DNA of 6,378 bases from an uncultured Eubacteriales bacterium (GTDB lineage: Bacteria > Bacillota > Clostridia > Oscillospirales > Acutalibacteraceae): the NCBI GenBank assembly GCA_900317795.1, contig ONIF01000115.1, positions 1-6,378 on the forward strand, in the 5' to 3' direction. How positions within the stretch are numbered: position 1 is the stretch's first letter; each line of letters begins with the position of its first letter. The translations under genes were made by a program, and so were the position numbers. Under the pieces are notes generated by a model. The model had not been told where the DNA came from, ran no database searches, and saw only the letters and a list, made by a program, of their open reading frames with translations. Below, piece after piece: positions 1 through 5,367 of this stretch.

Positions 1-2648
1 TTCTTTTTTAAATATTCCGTTATGAGCGTTGCCGCAAGCCAGAATAAAATATAGGCAAGTATCTCTACGCTTCCAAGCTTCTGAAAGCCCGATACAAACG
101 ATATCATTGAACAGATCAGCATACCGAAAATGATTTCCGTGTACTGAAAAAGGTTTGCTATCATGAACATACCTTTCATTTTTATGCACCTTGATAATGC
201 TTTTGCAAATGATGTAAGCTTTCCGCCCGTTACAAGATATGCCCTGGAATGCTCGTCAACCGATGTCATTACATCATTGCATACCGTTCCAAGCCCCGTG
301 GGTAGAATGGTTACACATCTTTGGAGAAGTCCGAATTTTGATGATATTTTCTCTTTGGTTATATTCGGGTCTATCGTTCTCACTATAAAGCTTACACCGT
401 TTTCCTGGAGTTCCCCAAGCCTTTTGGCAATATTCCTGTCCGTTCTGTATGACAGCATGAGCATTAAAACAGTATCTCCGTTGATGGAAATATACACTAT
501 TTCATTATCCTTTTTATTGTATCTGTCTTCCAATTCCTTTTTAGGCACTTTTACGTTATGCGTTTCAAGAAAAGGTCTGTTTCCTATCAGCACTCTCTGC
601 TTATTCACCCATGCAAGAAGTCCCTGTTCATCTTCATATACAACACTATCTACTTTCGGCAAACTCTCCTTTGGACAGTTCACGATATTTTCAAAAGCAT
701 AACTCATCGTGCCGTTTACCGCATACATCACTGCCGCACCTGCCTGAAGTGCGGCAGCCACCTTTTCTCCCTTGAAAGGCTTCATTCCCTTTATCGTCAC
801 AGTTCCCTCGGGATAAAGCTGTGAAGCGTCAAGCATGATGGCATTGGTATCGCAAAACTGCTGTACTGCGTCATAACCCGAAATCATCGCTTCATTCCCC
901 AAAACCTTTCTGCAAAGGACTTTCATGGGGATATTCAGCATTAAAAGGCACATGACGGGCATTCCCACACAAGCCGTCAACGCAAATGAGGTGACACCGC
1001 CTGCAAAATCCATTGAAATTATCCCGTAAAGCACGCCCATTACAAGCGATATGACAGTTATGACAGGTGCTGCCTTTGCAGCCATTTTTTCACTCGGGTC
1101 GGGGGCATACGACAGCCTTAAAAAATTACTCATGAATTTCGACCTTTTCATATATCCTATAATAACCGACCTTGCAGGAAATTCACTTGCCATTTTTTCC
1201 GCATTATTTGTATCGGTATATATCTTTCCCGCATACTTCGGACCGCTCTTTGACAAAAATTTGAAATTCTCCAAAGTTCTCGTAATAATCAGCAGTTTGC
1301 CCAGACTGTTAAAAAACAATGCGGTAATTGCTATCGGAACATAAATATGATATGTACCATTGGTAAATACATAAGGCGTGCATAAAGCCGTTACAGACTG
1401 TATTCCTGCCGCCAATGCCGTTACTGCCGCTGCTGTATCGGAATTTCCTTTCAGCTTTCTCAGCGGCAAAAGTCCGTTCATAATAGGCAGTCTTGCCATT
1501 GCTGCCGCTATTGTGAACAGTGCAAATGACAATATCCCGTAAAACAGCCAGCCTGTACGCATGGTTTCGGAAAAAAGCGGTGTAAACTGCATGACTGCCG
1601 CCAATATGACAGACAATACCGACGTTATCAATAATACAGAAGTCCTCACTACCATCGTATGAAGATTTTTTTCTATTTCTGTTTTCACATCTTCCGCATC
1701 TCTCTCAGCCGTGTAGTCATCAAGTTCCCGAGGTGACATCTGTTTTCCCGATACAGGCTCGCTGTATATCATCTCCGCAAGCTTTTTGAAATCAAACTTA
1801 TTCACTTTTCTTTCGGCTTTTACATTTTTAACTTCCTGTATTTCCTGCTCAGCTTTCGCTTCTTTTTCAACAGGCTCTATCTTTTTGATTATCACCGCTG
1901 TATTGGAGGGCTTTTTTGGTTCAAACTTAACTTTTTTTGTCTGTACGGGAGGTTTCGGCATCTGCACGATATTGGAATTTTTTTCTTCTTCGGCTTTGCG
2001 GCTTTCTCTGTATTTTCTTGTTGCCTCATACTCCCCTCTGAGAGTTCTGCCGAATTTTCCTGCTATCACGATAAAAGGATTTTCCTCCTCACTGTGATAT
2101 ACAATATGAAAACTGTCCCCCTCACTGAAATCCTTTTCTTCATTTGGCGAGAACCTTATTTCCGTTATTTTCGGCTGTTCCTTTTTCTCTGCAACAGGCT
2201 CTGTATTCGGTTGTTCCTTCTTCTCGACAGCAACACTTTTTTCTGTATCAGCCTTTTTAATTATCTCCTCGATTTCCTCATTTTTCTGTATTTCACCTTG
2301 ATTGGCATTTTCGTCAAAAATATTATACTCGGGCAGTTTCTCAAACAACTCCTTTGCTTTTTCCTTTTCGACAAACTCTGCTTGTTTTTCCTCTTTCTCC
2401 TCTGCTTCATCAAAAATATCGGGTTCATTTCCGTCTGTATCCGCAAAAATATCCTTTATTTCATACTCTGCATTTTCCTCTTTTTTATCCTCGCTTTTAA
2501 AGGAATCAACCAATTCTTCTTCATCGGGCTGTTTCATCTTCTTTACAAGCCTTTCAAGCTTCTGCTTCATTTTTTTAATTCGCTCACTCGGTACGGTTTC
2601 TTCCTCTTTCATCTCTATATTATCATTATTCTCATTCAAGTCTGCCAT
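1..2648 (-). CDS. Degenerate P1B-type ATPase-like membrane protein with long acidic N-terminus (C-terminus beyond window)
   Basis: An open frame of 882 codons runs off the left edge. It starts at ATG 2648-2646 with GGAGG (2661-2657) eight bases upstream. Residues 1-330 are cytosolic, rich in Glu and Lys, with a possible small folded part at about 164-215. Predicted helices lie near 332-353, 366-386, 404-425, 434-458, 526-546, 548-572, 825-850 and 860-880, with soluble loops at 459-525 and 573-823. This 4-loop-2-loop-2 order is that of P1B heavy-metal ATPases. The stretch around 556-615 aligns with the M4-to-phosphorylation-site region: Cys560-Val-Gly replaces Cys-Pro-Cys, and DASQLYPEG (607-615) replaces DKTGTLTEG. 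TID (758-760) stands where TGD is expected. I see no TGE, no HP motif and no clear GDGxND. Transport activity is therefore unlikely; a regulatory or structural role is inference. It is very probably co-transcribed with rlmB. Family assignment rests on layout and these motif remnants only. Confidence 0.8.
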   Translation of the reverse strand, partial: MADLNENNDNIEMKEEETVPSERIKKMKQKLERLVKKMKQPDEEELVDSFKSEDKKEENAEYEIKDIFADTDGNEPDIFDEAEEKEEKQAEFVEKEKAKELFEKLPEYNIFDENANQGEIQKNEEIEEIIKKADTEKSVAVEKKEQPNTEPVAEKKEQPKITEIRFSPNEEKDFSEGDSFHIVYHSEEENPFIVIAGKFGRTLRGEYEATRKYRESRKAEEEKNSNIVQMPKPPVQTKKVKFEPKKPSNTAVIIKKIEPVEKEAKAEQEIQEVKNVKAERKVNKFDFKKLAEMIYSEPVSGKQMSPRELDDYTAERDAEDVKTEIEKNLHTMVVRTSVLLITSVLSVILAAVMQFTPLFSETMRTGWLFYGILSFALFTIAAAMARLPIMNGLLPLRKLKGNSDTAAAVTALAAGIQSVTALCTPYVFTNGTYHIYVPIAITALFFNSLGKLLIITRTLENFKFLSKSGPKYAGKIYTDTNNAEKMASEFPARSVIIGYMKRSKFMSNFLRLSYAPDPSEKMAAKAAPVITVISLVMGVLYGIISMDFAGGVTSFALTACVGMPVMCLLMLNIPMKVLCRKVLGNEAMISGYDAVQQFCDTNAIMLDASQLYPEGTVTIKGMKPFKGEKVAAALQAGAAVMYAVNGTMSYAFENIVNCPKESLPKVDSVVYEDEQGLLAWVNKQRVLIGNRPFLETHNVKVPKKELEDRYNKKDNEIVYISINGDTVLMLMLSYRTDRNIAKRLGELQENGVSFIVRTIDPNITKEKISSKFGLLQRCVTILPTGLGTVCNDVMTSVDEHSRAYLVTGGKLTSFAKALSRCIKMKGMFMIANLFQYTEIIFGMLICSMISFVSGFQKLGSVEILAYILFWLAATLITEYLKK
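2169..2228 (-). repeat. Short imperfect in-frame repeat in the N-terminal extension of the ATPase-like protein
   Basis: The peptide EKKEQP occurs at residues 142-147 and again at 154-159 of the large membrane protein, spaced by 12 residues, and the coding DNA repeats with only a few differences. This suggests a small tandem duplication within a low-complexity, probably disordered linker. It is a coding repeat and not a mobile or regulatory element. Confidence 0.5.
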
Positions 2649-2652
2649 TTTA

Positions 2653-3426
2653 TCAGCCTCCGTTTACCGCTTTTATGCCAAGTCGCTGCCTTGTAAATTC
2701 ATACATCAATATGCCTGCCGCAACCGACGCATTCAATGAATTTATCTTTCCGCACATTGGCAATGACAATATTACATCACACTTTTCTTTGACAAGCCTG
2801 CCTAAGCCCTTTCCCTCCGAGCCTATTACCAACGCACACGCACCTTTTAAATCATTTTCCGCATATACGGCACCGTTCATATCCGCACCGTATATCCAAC
2901 AGCCTTTTTCTTTCAGTTCATCAAGCACAACAGGTATATTTGTCACTCTTGCAACGGGCATATATTCATAAGCACCTGCCGACGCTTTTCCCACTGTATA
3001 ATTCAAGCCTACGGCTCTCCTCTTTGAAATAATAATCCCGTGAGCCCCTGCACACTCTGCCGTTCTTATAATCGCACCCAAATTATGCGAATCCTCTATT
3101 TCATCAAGCACTATGATAAACGGCTTTTCATTTCTGCTTTCGGCAAGGGCAAACATATCTTCCACGCTTGCATATTCCTTTACAGCCGCTACTGCCGCTA
3201 TTCCCTGATGTACCGCACCGCCACACATATAATCCAATTTTTTCCTGTCAACTTCTTTAATGGGAATTTTTCTTTCCTTTGCCTTTGCCACTATGACTTT
3301 TATCGAGCCGTTCAGTTCTCCCCTTGCAATTATAATATGCTCTATGGCACGCCCCGAATTCACGGCTTCACTGACAGGATTTCTTCCTGCAATTATATCA
3401 CTTTTCTTTTCAAAATCCTTTTCCAA
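2653..3426 (-). CDS. rlmB: 23S rRNA (guanosine-2'-O-)-methyltransferase, RlmB/TrmH (SpoU) family
   Basis: A complete 257-residue protein of the SpoU class of knotted, SAM-dependent 2'-O-ribose methyltransferases; members of this subgroup modify a guanosine of the 23S rRNA peptidyl-transferase loop. Residues about 10-85 form the substrate-binding N-terminal domain (it opens IIAGRNPVSEAV). The catalytic domain shows all three motifs: motif 1 DSHNLGAIIRTAECAG (112-127) with the Asn and Arg, motif 2 VIGSEGKGL (about 200-208), and motif 3 LPMCGKINSLNASVAAG (about 222-238), which forms the knot and binds SAM. Length is normal. The start is TTG: an in-frame TGA lies at 3435-3433, only two codons upstream, and no in-frame ATG precedes the conserved N-terminal domain. 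The stop is TGA followed at once by in-frame TAA, and the next gene starts four bases after the TGA. Exact target base is inferred from the family. Confidence 0.93.
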   Translation of the reverse strand: MEKDFEKKSDIIAGRNPVSEAVNSGRAIEHIIIARGELNGSIKVIVAKAKERKIPIKEVDRKKLDYMCGGAVHQGIAAVAAVKEYASVEDMFALAESRNEKPFIIVLDEIEDSHNLGAIIRTAECAGAHGIIISKRRAVGLNYTVGKASAGAYEYMPVARVTNIPVVLDELKEKGCWIYGADMNGAVYAENDLKGACALVIGSEGKGLGRLVKEKCDVILSLPMCGKINSLNASVAAGILMYEFTRQRLGIKAVNGG

Positions 3427-3433
3427 CTGCTTT

Positions 3434-3440
3434 CACCCTT
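3434..3440 (-). promoter_or_regulatory. Ribosome binding site for the TTG start of rlmB
   Basis: AAGGGTG lies seven bases upstream of the TTG at 3426-3424. It is an imperfect Shine-Dalgarno sequence. Together with the in-frame TGA at 3435-3433, which overlaps it, it fixes TTG 3426 as the earliest possible start. Confidence 0.6.
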
Positions 3441-3450
3441 TCCGTTTCCT

Positions 3451-3480
3451 TTTGACATTATAACACACTTTCATGTCAAA
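3451..3480 (-). promoter_or_regulatory. Perfect inverted repeat over the rlmB -10 region (candidate operator)
   Basis: TTTGACAT (3480-3473) and ATGTCAAA (3458-3451) form a perfect 8-base inverted repeat separated by 14 bases. The right arm overlaps a consensus TATAAT (3462-3457). The arm-to-arm distance of about two helical turns suits a dimeric repressor, and its placement would block RNA polymerase. No regulator family is recognisable from the arms. Chance occurrence in AT-rich DNA is possible but less likely for eight matched pairs including G and C. Confidence 0.4.
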
Positions 3481-3485
3481 TTAAA
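3457..3485 (-). promoter_or_regulatory. Putative promoter of the rlmB operon
   Basis: A consensus -10 TATAAT sits at 3462-3457. The hexamer 17 bases upstream is TTTAAT (3485-3480), a weak -35. A perfect TTGACA is present at 3479-3474 but is only 11 bases from the -10, too close for a standard sigma-A promoter. Transcription would begin near 3450, giving a leader of about 25 bases. Confidence 0.5.
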
Positions 3486-3507
3486 GAACTTTACGCTGAC
3501 TTCCTTT

Positions 3508-3554
3508 AAAAAGCACCTGCAAATTCGATTTTTAAACCGATTTACAAGTGCTTT
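3508..3554 (-). terminator. Hairpin terminator after the SPFH gene
   Basis: AAAGCAC (3554-3548) pairs with GTGCTTT (3516-3510), and the stem continues inward through about eight more pairs with two G-U wobbles, around an A/T-rich loop. On the minus strand the stem ends in a short T run (3512-3508). It begins five bases after the SPFH stop codon. The opposite strand also ends in GTTTTT, so it could work in both directions, but no plus-strand gene reads into it. Confidence 0.75.
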
Positions 3555-3558
3555 GTTT

Positions 3559-4443
3559 TTATTCGGTCGGTATCATAAGTGAATTTCCCGCATCTCCTGC
3601 AACAGTATTCGGCAATTTGCCGTCCCACTTATCTATATACATCTGACGCAAAATCTTATCCGTCAAAGACTTCTCCAACAAATCATTTGATTTCGCTTCT
3701 GCCTCTGCTGCAACAATTTTTGCTTCTGCCTCCGCCTTTGCCTTTGCTATCTTCGTTTCGTTTTCATAATTCGCTTTCAGCTGATTTTGCTCCGCTATCA
3801 TCTTTTCTTCAACCGCATTCTCGAAAGCTTCCGAAAAATCTATATTTGTCATAACTACCGTCTGTATGTCAACATAAAATTTTTCGTCAATCGCCTTTTT
3901 AATAGCCTCCTCTACAAGCGGTGACATTGCGGCTCTGTTTGCAATAATATCCATAGCCTTATGTGCAGAAAGCGTTGCTTTTGCCTTTTCTATCGCAACA
4001 GATTCTATTCTGTCCTGCAAAACATCAAGCGAGCCGTACTGTTCGGCTATTTTAATCGCCTTGTCTGCCAATATCTTATACTGCACTGTCATTTGTATGT
4101 CCATCGTTTGTGCGTCAGATGAATAGGTTGCCGTCTTGATGGAAATAGTTTGCGTCTTTGAATCATACTTTTGATACGTCTTTGTAATCCAGAAGTCAAA
4201 ATATGTTCCTGCATATCTCACGTTATTAGCCTGTCCGAGAAATTTCACTACTGCCACTTCACCCGTATCAACAGTGTATATACTGAACGGCACGGCTATA
4301 AATGCAAGCAGACTTGCAACAGTTCCCACTGCCCCCACTATCTGCATCACTTTCTTTCTTTTTGAAAAGCCTAATGAACACACTACTACAAATCCTGCTA
4401 AAATCAATATTATTGCAAGCATTACAACAACTCTTATTGCCAT
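3559..4443 (-). CDS. SPFH/prohibitin-family membrane protein
   Basis: A 294-residue protein of the SPFH (stomatin, prohibitin, flotillin, HflK/C) superfamily, membrane proteins that build large ring or cage assemblies and organise membrane domains or proteases. Two N-terminal hydrophobic segments lie at about 4-25 and 33-56, followed by the SPFH domain from the GEVAVV stretch (61-66) to about 205. An Ala/Glu/Lys-rich coiled coil covers about 212-255, and the tail contains KWDGKLP (272-278), typical of the prohibitin-like branch. I chose ATG 4443-4441 because AAAGGAG (4457-4451) lies seven bases upstream; a longer reading from TTG 4461 would place that ribosome binding site inside the gene. 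It has its own promoter and a terminator. The gene for a small two-helix membrane protein lies 97 bases upstream on the same strand. The precise role cannot be told from sequence. Confidence 0.9.
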   Translation of the reverse strand: MAIRVVVMLAIILILAGFVVVCSLGFSKRKKVMQIVGAVGTVASLLAFIAVPFSIYTVDTGEVAVVKFLGQANNVRYAGTYFDFWITKTYQKYDSKTQTISIKTATYSSDAQTMDIQMTVQYKILADKAIKIAEQYGSLDVLQDRIESVAIEKAKATLSAHKAMDIIANRAAMSPLVEEAIKKAIDEKFYVDIQTVVMTNIDFSEAFENAVEEKMIAEQNQLKANYENETKIAKAKAEAEAKIVAAEAEAKSNDLLEKSLTDKILRQMYIDKWDGKLPNTVAGDAGNSLMIPTE

Positions 4444-4450
4444 AACAATT

Positions 4451-4457
4451 CTCCTTT
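4451..4457 (-). promoter_or_regulatory. Ribosome binding site deciding the SPFH start
   Basis: AAAGGAG lies seven bases before ATG 4443-4441. This favours that ATG over the in-frame TTG at 4461-4459, which has no Shine-Dalgarno match at proper distance. Confidence 0.85.
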
Positions 4458-4476
4458 GCAAAAAAATCTGTGCCTA

Positions 4477-4505
4477 ATTATATCATATTCTTTTCAAAAT
4501 GAAAA
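4477..4505 (-). promoter_or_regulatory. Promoter of the SPFH gene
   Basis: A consensus -10 TATAAT (4482-4477) carries an upstream TG in the extended -10 position (TGATATAAT). TTTTCA (4505-4500), matching four of six -35 bases, is exactly 17 bases away. The leader to the ATG would be about 27 bases. Confidence 0.7.
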
Positions 4506-4506
4506 G
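4490..4506. repeat. 17-base palindrome overlapping the SPFH -35
   Basis: CTTTTCA (4490-4496), three A bases, then TGAAAAG (4500-4506) form a perfect 7-pair inverted repeat, and the -35 hexamer lies in one arm. It could be an operator, or a weak hairpin at the end of the upstream transcript. There is no T run that would make it a convincing terminator. Confidence 0.35.
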
Positions 4507-4540
4507 TCATTTCGGCATTTTGTAATAATTTTGATACAAC

Positions 4541-5119
4541 TTATTCTTTCTTTTCCATGTCAGCAATCTTTTCTTCAACAGCCTTTTCTTCATCTTCCTG
4601 TTGTATTTCCTCATCTTCAATAAGTCTATATACAGATACTATCGGTCTTTTCTTTTTTCTGATATGTACCTTTACTTCAAATTCGGGATTGTCCATAAAA
4701 GTTTCGGGTTCTCTTGCATACCATTCACTTTCAACCGTCTTAATTTCGCCATCTCTCGTGTCCGTGTATTCCACCGTCAGCTGATAGTAATTTTTCTTTC
4801 CCTCCTGCCTGTCGGGAAAATACTTTTTATATTCCTTAATCTTGCCGTCTGCACATGATACGGCATTTTTGATAAATTTCCTGCGTAACCTCAGTTTTTT
4901 ATTCGTGCTTATGAATTTGTACACCAGCATAATAAATATCAATGACCATATCACCATGATTGCAAGCACGAACACTTGAAACTCTTTAAACTGTGCGTCA
5001 TACATTGTATTTCTTGCGATTATCCACACGATAAACAGTACAAAATACAGCACTATACTGAAAAATATCCCCGAATACTTCAGTTTATAGCCATTCGGCA
5101 AAATCTCTCTTTTTTTCAA
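4541..5119 (-). CDS. Small two-helix membrane protein with cytosolic beta-rich domain, unknown function
   Basis: A 192-residue protein I do not recognise firmly. Two hydrophobic segments lie at about 15-35 and 47-70, separated by a short loop; Lys/Arg-rich residues 73-84 after the second helix suggest the tail is cytosolic. Residues about 87-165 alternate polar and hydrophobic residues as in a small beta barrel or sandwich (GKIKEY, YYQLTVEYTD, FEVKVHIR, PIVSVYRL), loosely like DUF3592-type tails, though that is a guess. Residues 168-192 are strongly acidic and probably helical. The start is TTG: GGAGGGG (5134-5128) is eight bases upstream and no in-frame ATG exists nearby. It lies 97 bases upstream of the SPFH gene on the same strand, with no clear terminator between, so partial co-transcription is likely. 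A role as SPFH partner is inference. Confidence 0.8.
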   Translation of the reverse strand: MKKREILPNGYKLKYSGIFFSIVLYFVLFIVWIIARNTMYDAQFKEFQVFVLAIMVIWSLIFIMLVYKFISTNKKLRLRRKFIKNAVSCADGKIKEYKKYFPDRQEGKKNYYQLTVEYTDTRDGEIKTVESEWYAREPETFMDNPEFEVKVHIRKKKRPIVSVYRLIEDEEIQQEDEEKAVEEKIADMEKKE

Positions 5120-5127
5120 AGTAATTT

Positions 5128-5134
5128 CCCCTCC
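5128..5134 (-). promoter_or_regulatory. Strong ribosome binding site for a TTG start
   Basis: GGAGGGG lies eight bases upstream of TTG 5119-5117. The nearest upstream ATG on this strand is in another frame, so the TTG start of the small membrane protein is well supported. Confidence 0.8.
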
Positions 5135-5158
5135 GATACATATAAAATGCTGATTTAT

Positions 5159-5187
5159 ATTATACCATCATATCACCGATAAATCAA
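5159..5187 (-). promoter_or_regulatory. Promoter of the small membrane protein gene
   Basis: TTGATT (5187-5182) and TATAAT (5164-5159) are 17 bases apart, and a TG precedes the -10 in the extended position (TGGTATAAT). The perfect odd palindrome ATCAA-T-TTGAT (5190-5200) abuts the -35 and might bind a regulator, but it is short and AT-rich. Confidence 0.7.
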
Positions 5188-5297
5188 CAATCAATTTGAT
5201 GTATTATTGTGAACTCTCCCGAAAAATCTTATTTAACAGATTTTCTGTGATTTTTTATGCAGTTTTACTGTTTTCTTGTCCAAAAAATATTTTTCTC

Positions 5298-5326
5298 TTG
5301 ATATTTCGGCAATTTTATAATATAAT
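5298..5326 (+). promoter_or_regulatory. Near-consensus promoter of the carboxyltransferase gene
   Basis: TTGATA (5298-5303) and TATAAT (5321-5326) are separated by exactly 17 bases, matching the housekeeping consensus at 11 of 12 positions. A second overlapping TATAAT is at 5316-5321. The leader to the ATG is about 35 bases, too short for a riboswitch. The rest of the divergent region 5120-5367 holds only two tiny hairpins (5236-5248 and 5260-5270). Confidence 0.8.
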
Positions 5327-5367
5327 AACATACAGAAATTTTTTCAGGAATAAAGGGAGGATATTCA

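Noticed and set aside
163..702. Plus-strand open frame of 179 codons
   Set aside because: It is antisense to the P/N-domain part of the large membrane protein, has no ribosome binding site, and its composition (Ser/Phe/Leu rich) is that of a reverse-strand shadow.
1..2648. Reading the ATPase-like gene as a pseudogene
   Set aside because: The frame is intact for 882 codons, with a strong ribosome binding site and preserved helix layout; the loss is confined to catalytic motifs.
2094..2739. Two overlapping plus-strand open frames rich in Phe, Leu and Ser
   Set aside because: They mirror the Lys/Glu-rich N-terminal coding region on the minus strand; AAA/GAA codons read backwards as TTT/TTC. 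No start signals.
3457..3479. TTGACA and TATAAT as a strict promoter pair for rlmB
   Set aside because: They are only 11 bases apart, outside the usable 16-18 range. The TTGACA is better explained as an arm of the inverted repeat.
3040..3582. Plus-strand open frame of 180 codons across rlmB and the terminator
   Set aside because: It is antisense to a clearly conserved methyltransferase and runs through an intergenic promoter and hairpin; no recognisable domain.
4444..4461. Longer SPFH reading from TTG 4461
   Set aside because: It would translate the AAAGGAG ribosome binding site; ATG 4443 is correctly spaced from that site.
5236..5270. Two small hairpins in the divergent region followed by T-rich DNA
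   Set aside because: Stems are five and four pairs, AT-rich, and lie upstream of the promoter, so they neither terminate a gene nor form part of the leader.
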